Origin: DAOOKJ01 sp035360795
Lineage (GTDB): Bacteria > Patescibacteriota > Minisyncoccia > UBA6257
Direction: 5' to 3'
Length of the DNA stretch: 59,344 nucleotides
Assembly: GCA_035360795.1 (NCBI GenBank)
Contig: DAOSBJ010000001.1
Span: 1-59,344 of the forward strand
Shown: piece by piece, positions 50,470 to 58,671 of the stretch
How positions within the stretch are numbered: the stretch's first letter is position 1
How the letters are laid out: the number at the start of each line of letters is the position of its first letter
Translations under genes and position numbers: made by a program
The notes under the pieces: generated by a model
Told to the model about the DNA's origin: nothing
The model's input: the letters and a program-made list of their open reading frames with translations, nothing else
Database searches by the model: none

Positions 50470-50498
50470 ATTATCTCATACTTTTCTTTTATTGTCAA
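50470..50498 (-). promoter_or_regulatory. Promoter of the four-gene operon
   Basis: Minus strand TTGACA (50498-50493), 17 nt, GATAAT (50475-50470). Start near 50463, leader about 70 nt ending in the GGAGG of gene A. Confidence 0.8.
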
Positions 50499-50603
50499 AT
50501 AGAAACTTTGGTTGTAAAAATCTCGAAAAAATGATAAACTATCTTAATTTTGAATTTTAAATTATAATTTTGACTTTTGAATTTTGAATTTTGAATTATT
50601 ATT

Positions 50604-51788
50604 ATGCGTATTTCCTACTCAGCGCTCGAATCTTTTCAAACTTGCCCTTTAAAGTATAAATTCAACCAGATTGATAAAATTAAAGAGCCAAAAACTAAAG
50701 AACAAGTTTTTGGCAATTATCTTCACCAAGTTTTAAAATGGTTTTACGAAAAAGACCCTCACTTCCCCACTCTGGAAGAATTGATTGACTATTATTACAA
50801 GCATTGGCCAAAAGAAAGCGAAGGCTATAAATGGACTAATGAAATGGAAGAAAAAGATTATTTTGAAGAAGGGCTAAGAATTCTAAGAAATTATTACAAA
50901 ACAAATTTTCCAGTCAAATCCATTATTTTAGATTTGGAAACTAAATTTGAAGCGGTAATTGATGAAAAGCCCCAAAAGCCGGGCGGGCTTCATATTTTAA
51001 CCGGTATTGTTGACAGAGTTGATAAATTGGAAGATGGCACCTTAGAGGTCATTGATTATAAATCATCAAAAAGAATGTCTTCAAAAGAAGACTTGGATAA
51101 AAATCTTCAATTGTCAATTTATGCTATTGGTTTAAAACATCGCTGGCCAAAAATCGAGTATGACAAGATGAAATTTAGCCTGTATTTTCTAAAATTTAAC
51201 GAAAAAATGGAAAGTCAAAGAACTGAGGAAGATATCAAAAAAGCCGAAGAAAAAGTAATAGATTTAATTCATCAAATTCAAAACAGTTCTTTTGAACCAA
51301 AACCATCTGCTTTCTGCCATTGGTGCGGCTATAAATCCATTTGCCCTGTCTGGCGGCATCTTTTTGAAGAAAAAAATCAGAAAGATTTAAATGAAATAGA
51401 GGTTGAAGAAAAAATTGATGAATATTTTGCTTTAAAAGAAAAAGAAGGAGAAATAAAAGAACAATTAAAAGAAATAAAAACCCTAATTGATGTTTACTCC
51501 CTTAAAAAGGGATTAAAAAGAGTTTATGGAAAGAATGGCTATTTTAGCCAAAGCGTGATAAATAAAGTTTCTTACGATTTTGAAAAAGTCAAAAAAATCT
51601 TAGAACCATTGGGTAAATGGGAAGAAGTTCTGGAAATAGAACCAGAAAAATTGGAAAAAGTATTAAAGGAAATCCCAGCTCCTTATCGCGAGGAAATAGA
51701 AAAAGCGAAAAATATTGAAAAGAGATACCGCTATTTAGAAACAAACAACAAACCAAAAGAAGAATTTAAAGAAGAATTTCAACATTAA
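50604..51788 (+). CDS. RecB-family nuclease with iron-sulfur cysteines
   Basis: A 394-residue PD-(D/E)xK nuclease. Motifs: S-Y-S-A-L-E-S-F-Q-T-C14-P-x-K-Y, H41 (GNYLHQVL), D137 (GIVDRVD), E148/D151-Y-K153 (EVIDYKSS), Q169 (NLQLSIYA), and C238-x2-C241-x5-C247. C14 with the last three Cys is the 4Fe-4S arrangement of AddB/Cas4-type nucleases. The C-terminal ~140 residues add a charged helical extension. It acts on DNA; no helicase or Cas gene is nearby, so recombinational repair is the likeliest area. A TTCAAAA-type tract precedes its start. Confidence 0.9.
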   Translation: MRISYSALESFQTCPLKYKFNQIDKIKEPKTKEQVFGNYLHQVLKWFYEKDPHFPTLEELIDYYYKHWPKESEGYKWTNEMEEKDYFEEGLRILRNYYKTNFPVKSIILDLETKFEAVIDEKPQKPGGLHILTGIVDRVDKLEDGTLEVIDYKSSKRMSSKEDLDKNLQLSIYAIGLKHRWPKIEYDKMKFSLYFLKFNEKMESQRTEEDIKKAEEKVIDLIHQIQNSSFEPKPSAFCHWCGYKSICPVWRHLFEEKNQKDLNEIEVEEKIDEYFALKEKEGEIKEQLKEIKTLIDVYSLKKGLKRVYGKNGYFSQSVINKVSYDFEKVKKILEPLGKWEEVLEIEPEKLEKVLKEIPAPYREEIEKAKNIEKRYRYLETNNKPKEEFKEEFQH

Positions 51789-52162
51789 TCGCATCTTGAG
51801 TTATATACATATCCCCTCTCTTCGGCTTCTTTTTTAGTTTGAAAGTAAATTTTGTTCTTTTCACTCAAGTTTTTTGCCAAGGGACAATCTACTGGGTAAT
51901 AATATTTGCCTTTAGAACTAGCAACATAGCCGCTTTCTTGATTATTATTTTTTTTACTATCCCCTGCCAATGGTTGTTCTTCTAAATTAATTAATAAATC
52001 TTTTTCAATGATTAAAGGCGGCCTTTGCAAAAGTTTTCCGCCAACAATCATTCCCAAAGCAAAAACAAAACTCAAAACAAAAAAGCCGCTTATTAAAAAA
52101 AGATAATATTTTTTGACAAAAAGAAAAAATTTTGCTAAAATAGAAAAACGGTGGGGTTTCAT
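51785..52162 (-). CDS. Membrane-anchored Ada-like metal-binding domain protein
   Basis: A 125-residue protein: membrane helix (~18-42), a polar linker, and a C-terminal module V-A-S-S-K-G-K-Y-Y-Y-P-V-D-C...A-K-N-L...N-K-I-Y-F-Q-T-K-K-E-A-E-E-R-G-Y...S-R-C. This is the small Ada_Zn_binding-type fold often found as an outer-surface module in Patescibacteria and Firmicutes nucleases; only two Cys are visible, so metal binding may be reduced. Stops of this gene and the nuclease overlap by 4 nt (convergent). Confidence 0.78.
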   Translation of the reverse strand: MKPHRFSILAKFFLFVKKYYLFLISGFFVLSFVFALGMIVGGKLLQRPPLIIEKDLLINLEEQPLAGDSKKNNNQESGYVASSKGKYYYPVDCPLAKNLSEKNKIYFQTKKEAEERGYVYNSRCD

Positions 52163-52209
52163 AAAATTTTACAAATTAAAAATTAAAAAATTAAAAATTA
52201 GTTAACATT

Positions 52210-52491
52210 ATGGCTCATACTAAATCAGGCGGTTCCACAAGGTTGGGTAGAGATTCTACTGCAAAAAGATTGGGGGTCAAAAAATTTGATGGCGAACTGG
52301 TTAAACCAGGTAATGTTTTAATTAAACAACGTGGCACAAAATGGTATCCCGGAAAAAATACGAGAATCTCCAAAGATGATACTATTTACGCTATCAAAGA
52401 AGGAATTGTCAAATTTGAAGAGAAAAGAAAATATAGTTTTGTCGGCAAAAAAAAGAAAGTTTCTGTCGTTAATGTGATTCCTCCTCCCTAA
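52210..52491 (+). CDS. rpmA: 50S ribosomal protein L27
   Basis: A 93-residue bL27: MAHTKSGGSTRLGRDSTAKR, LGVKKFDGE, IKQRGTKWYPGKN, then a basic end. The N-terminal tail that reaches the peptidyl-transferase centre begins right after Met, without the cleavable leader seen in some Firmicutes. Thr replaces Lys at position 4 (usual AHKKAGGS). Its end overlaps the convergent L9 gene by 23 nt. Confidence 0.96.
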   Translation: MAHTKSGGSTRLGRDSTAKRLGVKKFDGELVKPGNVLIKQRGTKWYPGKNTRISKDDTIYAIKEGIVKFEEKRKYSFVGKKKKVSVVNVIPPP

Positions 52492-52930
52492 TTGCAGTTA
52501 TTCTAATTTTAAGGATTCCTTTAATATCTTCGGAAAAAACTATCGGTACCTCGTAAAATCCCTCTTCTTTGAGGGGTTTTTCTAAAACAATATTTTTTAA
52601 TGAAAGTTCTATCCCCTGTTTTTTTAATTCTTCTAAAATCCTATCTGTCCTAATAGATTCATAAGACTCTGCGCCCTTTTTGGAAAATTTCAAAGGTATC
52701 TCCAGAATAATTTTTTCTAATTTTTGAATTGTATTTTTATTTTCGCTTTTTCTTTTATTTTCCTCTTCAATTTTTTTCTCATTTTCCAATCTTATTTTCT
52801 GTAAGGTTTTTTCATTCGCTAGTTCTGCTAATTTGTTTTTAAATAAATATAAAGCGTAGCCATTCTTTACTTCTTTAACCTCTCCTTTATTTCCCAATCC
52901 GCTTATATCTTTTAGAAGAATTATTTTCAT
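52469..52930 (-). CDS. rplI: 50S ribosomal protein L9
   Basis: A 153-residue bL9. ATG 52930 gives MKIILLKDISGLGNKGEVKE, the family N-terminus; a longer frame upstream is discarded. The N-domain (~1-45: VKNGYALYLFKNKLA), a long connecting helix (~45-80) and the C-domain (~85-150) are all present. L9 is reported missing from some Patescibacteria lineages, so its presence argues against those. Confidence 0.95.
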   Translation of the reverse strand: MKIILLKDISGLGNKGEVKEVKNGYALYLFKNKLAELANEKTLQKIRLENEKKIEEENKRKSENKNTIQKLEKIILEIPLKFSKKGAESYESIRTDRILEELKKQGIELSLKNIVLEKPLKEEGFYEVPIVFSEDIKGILKIRITAIREEESH

Positions 52931-53031
52931 AGATTTATTAAAACTCGCTAAGTTCAAAAATCAAATCTCAAAATGCAAAATGAAAATGTAAAATGAATTA
53001 AATAATTTTGAATTTTAAATTATCATTTCTT

Positions 53032-54276
53032 CTACTTCAATTCCTCGTTTAAAATCTCCATTGCTTTTTGAAGTTGGGCGTCTTTCGTTAAATCTAAATC
53101 TAAATAAGAGCCTAATTCTTCTTCATTTTTAACTTCAATATCAGGCTTAAGACCATTATTTTCAATCTGGGTGCCATTAGGAGTCAACCACCGGCTGATG
53201 GTAATCTTTACCATATTTCCATCTTTCAAAGCCACTAATTCTTGAACCGAACCTTTACCATAACTTTTTGTTCCCACTAATTTTGTATTTAAATTATCTC
53301 TTAAGGCCCCTGCCAAAATTTCCGACGCTGAAGCCGTGCCTTCATTTATCAAAACTACCATTTTTAAATCCCCTAACGAACCAGGTCCTGGGGAGCGATG
53401 AAGCTTAACTTCGCCATTACCCAAATCTTCCTTTAAAAGTATCTCTCCTTTATTCAAAAACCAACCGCCAACATCAATCACCGCCTCTAAATAACCGCCG
53501 GGGTTATTTCTTAAATCTATAATCAAACCCTTTGGTTTATTAAAAGAAATTTTTAAGGCAGTTTGATAGAAAGTATTAAATAATGGCTGATTAAAATTAT
53601 AGATTCTTAAATAACCAATATCATTATTTATCATTTGCCATTTTAAAGAAGGAACAACAATTTTTTCTCTTTTAATGTCAAAAACTTTTGCTCTATCCCA
53701 ACTTGGTCGATAAATTAACAGTTTTACCTCTGTGCCTTCTGGGCCACGAATGAGTTGGGCTGCTTCAGATGGAGTTAGATTAGAGGTATCTTGATCATTG
53801 ATTTGCAAAATTTTATCAAATGGCATTAAACCTGCTTTTGAGGCTGGCGTATTTGGCAAAGGAGTTAAGACAATTAAAAAGCCGTCTCTTTTGTCTATTT
53901 CCATTCCTACCCCGCAAAATTCGCCGCTTAATTCTTCAGCTAAATATTGAGAACTAGAAGCATTAAAAAATTCAGAATAAGGGTCTTTTAGCGACTGAAC
54001 CAAGCCGCTTGCTGCCCCTTCTATCATCTCTTTAGTATTTAATTTATCTCTTTCTACATATTTATCTAAAATTACTTGCCAAGTATCCCAAAATAAAGAC
54101 ATATCACCTGCTGGTAATTCTTTTGGCGGTTCTTTATTTATAATCTTTTCAAATGGCGAAGGAAGATTCGCTTTCCAGCCCCACTCGCTTCCTTTAATAA
54201 AACCAAAAAGAAAAGCCCCCAAAATTAAAAGAGGGATTAAAATAATAAGAAGAACTTTTTTAACTGTCTTTTTCAT
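53032..54276 (-). CDS. S41-family C-terminal processing protease
   Basis: A 414-residue CtpA-type protease. Membrane anchor (~7-27), a PDZ domain (~115-195, with GVGMEIDKRDGFLIV and ASKAGLMPFDKILQIND), and an S41 catalytic core: S316 in EGTASASEI and K341 in SYGKGSVQE form the Ser/Lys dyad. LRNNPGGYLEAVID is the family's substrate-cleft motif. It processes C-termini of extracytoplasmic proteins. Its promoter places transcription start on the ATG, so the mRNA is leaderless. Confidence 0.95.
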   Translation of the reverse strand: MKKTVKKVLLIILIPLLILGAFLFGFIKGSEWGWKANLPSPFEKIINKEPPKELPAGDMSLFWDTWQVILDKYVERDKLNTKEMIEGAASGLVQSLKDPYSEFFNASSSQYLAEELSGEFCGVGMEIDKRDGFLIVLTPLPNTPASKAGLMPFDKILQINDQDTSNLTPSEAAQLIRGPEGTEVKLLIYRPSWDRAKVFDIKREKIVVPSLKWQMINNDIGYLRIYNFNQPLFNTFYQTALKISFNKPKGLIIDLRNNPGGYLEAVIDVGGWFLNKGEILLKEDLGNGEVKLHRSPGPGSLGDLKMVVLINEGTASASEILAGALRDNLNTKLVGTKSYGKGSVQELVALKDGNMVKITISRWLTPNGTQIENNGLKPDIEVKNEEELGSYLDLDLTKDAQLQKAMEILNEELK

Positions 54277-54282
54277 TTTTCT

Positions 54283-54311
54283 ATTATAGCGCCAAAATTA
54301 AAAAGTGTCAA
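54283..54311 (-). promoter_or_regulatory. Consensus promoter giving a leaderless mRNA
   Basis: Minus strand TTGACA (54311-54306), 17 nt, TATAAT (54288-54283); ATG at 54276. Six nucleotides separate the -10 and the start codon, so the transcript should begin at the A of ATG. Confidence 0.88.
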
Positions 54312-54366
54312 AATCAACTGCTGGAAAAAATTCATTTTTTGAGGTAAAATAAAATGAATTGAAAAT

Positions 54367-54924
54367 ATGACATACCAAAGATTGTTTATCGCTATAAAAC
54401 CCTCTCTTAAAGTCCTTGAAGCAATAGAAAACTATCAAGAGGCTAATCTTAAACATCCGACTTTCAGAGTTACAGAGACAGAGAATTTGCATTTGACAAT
54501 CACCTTTCTTGGCTATACAAAAAAAGAAGAAATGCCAAAAATTATAGAGATTTTAAAAGACCTAAGCCAGAAATACAAACCCTTTGAAATTCAATTTGAT
54601 TTTTTTAATTATGGACCCAATCCTAAATCTCCGCGTTTAATCTGGCTGGAAGGAAAGGCACCAGCCGAAATTTTGTCGCTAAAAAAAGATTTAGAGCAGG
54701 AATTAGAAAAAAATAAAATATTATTTAATAAAGAGAAACGAGATTTTAAAGTTCACATTACGGTTGCAAGAATTAAAAAAGACAATAAGATTCCTTTACC
54801 TCCTGCTCAAGATATTCAAAAGAAAGTCAAGCTAAAATTTTTGGCCAATTCTTTAGTTCTAATGGAAAGCCATTTAAAACCAACTGGCGCTCAATATAGC
54901 GAACTGAAAATCTTTAATTTTTAA
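54367..54924 (+). CDS. thpR: RNA 2',3'-cyclic phosphodiesterase
   Basis: A 185-residue 2H phosphoesterase with both catalytic motifs: H42-L-T-I (NLHLTITFLG) and H-I-T-V (KVHITVARI, ~residue 138). RLFIAIKP at the start is typical of ThpR/LigT. It opens 2',3'-cyclic phosphates and can join tRNA halves in vitro. A TAAAAT lies 16 nt before the ATG. The next gene starts 1 nt after its stop. Confidence 0.93.
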   Translation: MTYQRLFIAIKPSLKVLEAIENYQEANLKHPTFRVTETENLHLTITFLGYTKKEEMPKIIEILKDLSQKYKPFEIQFDFFNYGPNPKSPRLIWLEGKAPAEILSLKKDLEQELEKNKILFNKEKRDFKVHITVARIKKDNKIPLPPAQDIQKKVKLKFLANSLVLMESHLKPTGAQYSELKIFNF

Positions 54925-54925
54925 A

Positions 54926-55600
54926 ATGACAAAAAGAAATCAAAAAATAGCCCAAATTTTAAAAGATATTAGTTATCTATTAGAAATTAACAGTATTCCT
55001 TTTAAGCCAAAGGCTTACCTTAGAGCGGCAACTTCAATCGAAAATTTAAATGAAGATATTTTAGATATTTATAAAAAAGGTGGCAAGAAAGCATTAGAGG
55101 ATATTAAAGGGGTGGGAAAAAGTATTGCTCAAAAAATAAGCGAGTATTTAGACAAGGGAAAAATTAAATATTACGAAGAACTAAAAGAAAAAACCGCCAT
55201 TCGGGAGGTAATTACTTATTATTTCCAAACCAAAGGAGTGTCTTTGGAACAATTAAAAAAAGATAGTCGGAAGAAAAAAATAATCTATTCCCGCTTCACC
55301 AAACCGGCAAAGGAATTGATAGTTTTGGCCGGCTCAGTTGAAAAAGCAAAACAAGCAATCAAAAAAGTTGCCGAATGGGCGCAATCAAGAAATTTAGATT
55401 ATGCCATTGAAACTGTTTTTAAAAAATGGCTAGAGATTGACAGACTAAAACCAAAAGAAATTGTGAAAAAACCCTACTTTCAAGGTAAGCCAATGGTCTT
55501 TTCCGAAACAAGAAAAAAATGGTATGTAATTGATGACAATGGGGAATGGCTCGAGTTTGCGGGCAAAACAAAAGATATTGAGTGGAGAATAGTAAAATGA
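54926..55600 (+). CDS. Helix-hairpin-helix DNA-binding protein of unknown role
   Basis: A 224-residue protein. Residues 1-~80 are like the N-terminal 8-kDa domain of PolX (ILKDISYLLEINSIPFKPKAY, then IKGVGKSIAQKISEYLDKGKI), matching the PolX gene in this window. Residues ~85-150 (REVITYYFQTKGVSLEQLKK, R-K-K-K-I-I-Y-S-R-F) have the spacing of a DnaA domain IV-type HTH, but that is only a resemblance. The C-terminus (~165-224) has W-rich strands (KKWYVIDDNGEWLEFAG). It lacks palm and nuclease motifs. Overlaps def by 4 nt. Confidence 0.75.
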   Translation: MTKRNQKIAQILKDISYLLEINSIPFKPKAYLRAATSIENLNEDILDIYKKGGKKALEDIKGVGKSIAQKISEYLDKGKIKYYEELKEKTAIREVITYYFQTKGVSLEQLKKDSRKKKIIYSRFTKPAKELIVLAGSVEKAKQAIKKVAEWAQSRNLDYAIETVFKKWLEIDRLKPKEIVKKPYFQGKPMVFSETRKKWYVIDDNGEWLEFAGKTKDIEWRIVK

Positions 55601-56067
55601 TAACGATAATTACTGGAGAAAAAAATCCAATTTTGCGGCAAAAAAGCAAAGAGGTAGAACACTTCACCAAAGAAGTCTATGATTTAATTGAGCAAATGAA
55701 ACGAATAATCGTAAAAGAAAATGCCCTTGGGCTGGCGGCTGTTCAAATTGGCGTCCCAAAGAGAATTATTGTTTGCCGGGTCAATGATGAATTCAAAATC
55801 TTTATTAATCCCGAGATTAAAAAATATTCTAAACAGACAGATGTTTTAGAGGAAGGATGTTTAAGTTTACCTAATACTTATGGCGAAGTTGAAAGACCAA
55901 AAACAATTATTCTTCAAACTAAAAACGAAGAAGGAAAAAAAATAAAATTAAAAGTTTTTGGACTTTTATCTAGAGTAATTCAACACGAAATAGACCATTT
56001 AAATGGAATCCTTTTTACTGATAAAGCAAAAAATATTCGTAAAGAAAACCGAGGATATTCTTTTTGA
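55597..56067 (+). CDS. def: Peptide deformylase
   Basis: A 156-residue PDF. ATG 55597 overlaps the previous stop (ATGA). Motif 1 GLAAVQIGVP, motif 2 EEGCLSLP, motif 3 QHEIDHLNG supply the Cys and two His metal ligands and the catalytic Glu. It removes the N-formyl group from new proteins; the Fmt gene that adds it follows, as in many bacteria. Confidence 0.96.
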   Translation: MITIITGEKNPILRQKSKEVEHFTKEVYDLIEQMKRIIVKENALGLAAVQIGVPKRIIVCRVNDEFKIFINPEIKKYSKQTDVLEEGCLSLPNTYGEVERPKTIILQTKNEEGKKIKLKVFGLLSRVIQHEIDHLNGILFTDKAKNIRKENRGYSF

Positions 56068-56090
56068 TAGTTTTACTCTTTCTCTAAAAA

Positions 56091-56124
56091 TGCTTTTTTG
56101 GTGACGATCGTCACCAAAAAAGCA
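56091..56124. repeat. Perfect 34-bp palindrome between def and fmt
   Basis: 17-bp arms with no loop, centred on GACGATCGTC and flanked by GCTTTTTTGGTGAC and its complement. Transcribed either way it would form a long hairpin, but no T-tract follows it. Confidence 0.85.
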
Positions 56125-56147
56125 AAAGGTTAAATTTAAAAATTGAT

Positions 56148-57086
56148 ATGAATTTTATTTTTTTTGGCTCGAACAATTTCTCAAAAATGATATTGGAGGG
56201 TTTAATTCAAAAAGGATTTAAACCTTTATTAGTGGTGGCGCCGGAAAGAAAACCTCAATCAAAAAACAAAAAACTTTTGATTTCAGTAGTAGAAGAACTC
56301 GCTCTTAAAGAAAATATTTTAGTCGCCACTCCCTCTAATCTGAACGAAGAAAGTTTTTTAAATCAAATCAAAAATTTAAAAACTGATTTTGCCCTGCTTT
56401 CAGCTTATGGAAAAATCATTCCCTTAACCCTCCTTCAAATGTTTCCAAAAGGATTCTTAAACCTTCATCCTTCCCTTCTTCCTAAATTACGGGGCGCTAC
56501 TCCAATTCAAACCGCAATTTTAAATAACGAACCAGAAACAGGAGTTTCTTTGTTTTTAATGGATGAAAAAATAGATCATGGCCCGATTATTGCTCAAAAA
56601 AAAGTTGAAGTTGATATTTCAACCGTTAATTTTTTAGAACTTTCTCAAAAATTAGCTGAAGGTGGAGTTAATCTAATTGTTGAAAACTTAGAAAAATATC
56701 TTAAAGGTGAAATAGTGGCAATTGCTCAAGATGACTCCCAGGCTACTTACTGCCACAAAATTACAAAAGAAGACGAAAAAATAAATTGGTCCGAAGATGC
56801 CCTTGCGATTGACAGAAAAGTAAGAGCTTTAAATCCTAATCCCGGCACTTATACTCTTTTAAATAACAAAATCTTTAAAATTATCAAAGGTAACTGTTTT
56901 AATGATAGTGATATTAGGATAAACAAAAAACCAGGAGAAATTTTTGAATTTAATCAAAAAATGGCGGTTAAATGCGGTAAAGGTTTTTATCTAATCGAAG
57001 AAATTAAACCCGAAGGGAAAAAAATCATCAAAGCCAGTGACTTCCTCAAAGGAAACAGAGGGGTCATTGGTAGAATCTTCAATTAA
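56148..57086 (+). CDS. fmt: Methionyl-tRNA formyltransferase
   Basis: A 312-residue Fmt. The catalytic segment FLNLHPSLLPKLRGATPIQ (Asn/His) and DHGPIIAQ (Asp) are intact, as is the C-terminal tRNA-binding part (VRALNPNPGTYT). It formylates initiator Met-tRNA. The amidase ATG lies 1 nt past its stop. Confidence 0.95.
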   Translation: MNFIFFGSNNFSKMILEGLIQKGFKPLLVVAPERKPQSKNKKLLISVVEELALKENILVATPSNLNEESFLNQIKNLKTDFALLSAYGKIIPLTLLQMFPKGFLNLHPSLLPKLRGATPIQTAILNNEPETGVSLFLMDEKIDHGPIIAQKKVEVDISTVNFLELSQKLAEGGVNLIVENLEKYLKGEIVAIAQDDSQATYCHKITKEDEKINWSEDALAIDRKVRALNPNPGTYTLLNNKIFKIIKGNCFNDSDIRINKKPGEIFEFNQKMAVKCGKGFYLIEEIKPEGKKIIKASDFLKGNRGVIGRIFN

Positions 57087-57087
57087 C

Positions 57088-58080
57088 ATGCCAACTTTTA
57101 AAAAATATCTTTATATATTTATTGCTTTGACAGCGCTGGCTTCCTTTGCCCTATTTTTTTCATCTCTCAAATCGAATAACACTATCAGTTACTTGCCCCA
57201 GGAAGATCTTTCAAGCCCACCCGAAATAAACCAACCATCATCTTCTTTAGAAATTCCTTCTCATATTAATTTAGCAGATTTCTACCAAACTTATGGCCAA
57301 AGGTTACTGGGCGATGATAATTTAAAAATTATTAGCCGTGAGGAGTGGGGCGCTAATAATAATTTCGCTAATCCGGATTATATTAATACTCTTTGTCAGA
57401 AAATAACCTGTTCGCTTAAGGAATATGACCCGGAGAATACATTTTCAGAGGAAGAATACCTTAAAGCAAGAGGGCTTTTAATAAACTATCAGAACAATTT
57501 CCAAAATTACAATAACCTTTTTCGTCAGACAGAGGAAAAAGAAAATGGCATTAACTATGAGTATTTACCGGTGGAAGAAATTATTATTCATCATACTGCC
57601 GGAAAGTTCACTCTTGATTTAAATGATAGTATCAGAGAAATTCAAAGAATTTATTTACTTCACGCCATTCAAAGGAGATGGCGCGATATTGGCTATCATT
57701 TTTTAATTGATGGTGAGGGTAGAATTTTTGAAGGGAGTTTGGGAGGAAAATATTCTATCGGCGCTCATACTTATTATCATAACGAAGGCTCTATTGGAAT
57801 TGCCTTAATGGGGGACTTTAGAAAAGGCCACGATGTTTTAACTAAAGAAATGGAAGATTCTTTAATAAAATTAATTCTTTATCTTAAAAAAGAATATAAA
57901 TGGAACTTTCTAAACAAAGAATTTTATTTAAAAAAACCAGATTTATCTGGTCGCGAGTGGAGCGACAAATTTATTAAAGGGCATAAAGAATTAGATATTA
58001 GATTAATTCCAACTGCCTGTCCAGGAATTGAACCAGATAAATTAAGGGAAATGATATCTCCTTATCTATTTTCCCCTTAG
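57088..58080 (+). CDS. N-acetylmuramoyl-L-alanine amidase / PGRP-like
   Basis: A 330-residue protein from ATG 57088 (an upstream frame lies inside fmt). Membrane helix (~9-30), then a type-2 amidase domain: E-I-I-I-H-H-T-A-G (zinc His), G-Y-H-F-L-I-D-G-E-G-R-I-F-E-G, G-A-H-T-Y-Y-H, and ACPG. The order and spacing match zinc-dependent Amidase_2/PGRP, which cut the stem peptide from MurNAc. A linker with ISREEWGAN (~90) precedes it, as in PGRPs. Exposed on the outer face of the membrane by topology. Stop overlaps the convergent gene by 4 nt. Confidence 0.9.
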   Translation: MPTFKKYLYIFIALTALASFALFFSSLKSNNTISYLPQEDLSSPPEINQPSSSLEIPSHINLADFYQTYGQRLLGDDNLKIISREEWGANNNFANPDYINTLCQKITCSLKEYDPENTFSEEEYLKARGLLINYQNNFQNYNNLFRQTEEKENGINYEYLPVEEIIIHHTAGKFTLDLNDSIREIQRIYLLHAIQRRWRDIGYHFLIDGEGRIFEGSLGGKYSIGAHTYYHNEGSIGIALMGDFRKGHDVLTKEMEDSLIKLILYLKKEYKWNFLNKEFYLKKPDLSGREWSDKFIKGHKELDIRLIPTACPGIEPDKLREMISPYLFSP

Positions 58081-58646
58081 CGTTCTTCTTTGGCTTTTTC
58101 TACTTTGTATTCAAACATTGTTATATCTAAATTTTTCCAAACGTAAGGTTCCAGTCCTGCTTTTAAACATAACTGCGATAAAAATTCTTCGGGTGTTTTT
58201 AATTCTTCCCAAACTTGGGGTAAAAAAGTGGCTTCGTTCAATCCCTTTTTTATTACTAAACCAGGTTTTTTCTTTTCTAAATATTTAATTAATTCATTTA
58301 CATCATTATAAGAAGGAAGAGGCTTTAATTCGCTCAAAATAGAAATTTCAATTGTGATATCTTGGAGTTCATCCTTGTCAAGAGGAGGAAAACGGGGATC
58401 GAAAAGAGCAGAAGCCAAACTGTTTTCAATTATCGCCTGATAAACTGGTTTATCAGCAGTAAGGTTCCCGATACATCCCCGCAACTCGCCATTTTTTGTC
58501 AACGTCACAAAAACTCCTCTCTTCTCTTTAAGCAAGGGAAATTTAAAATTGTCTTCTTCTAAAACTAAAATACTTTTTTCTTTTAAGTATTTTTCTAATG
58601 TCCGGCGGCTAATCTCTAAAAGATATTGTTTCTCCTCTTTAGTCAT
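58077..58646 (-). CDS. amrA: AmmeMemoRadiSam system protein A (AMMECR1)
   Basis: A 189-residue AMMECR1 domain: VFVTLTKNGELRGCIGNLTADKP (conserved LRGCIG), ASALFDPRFPPL, ITIEISILSELKPL, GLVIKKGLNEATFLPQVW. It is co-directional with a MEMO1 gene. The system pairs AMMECR1, MEMO1 and a radical SAM enzyme; the reaction is not established. No radical SAM gene is in the window. Confidence 0.92.
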   Translation of the reverse strand: MTKEEKQYLLEISRRTLEKYLKEKSILVLEEDNFKFPLLKEKRGVFVTLTKNGELRGCIGNLTADKPVYQAIIENSLASALFDPRFPPLDKDELQDITIEISILSELKPLPSYNDVNELIKYLEKKKPGLVIKKGLNEATFLPQVWEELKTPEEFLSQLCLKAGLEPYVWKNLDITMFEYKVEKAKEER

Positions 58647-58671
58647 ATTTCTAATTTATTTTACTCTTTCT

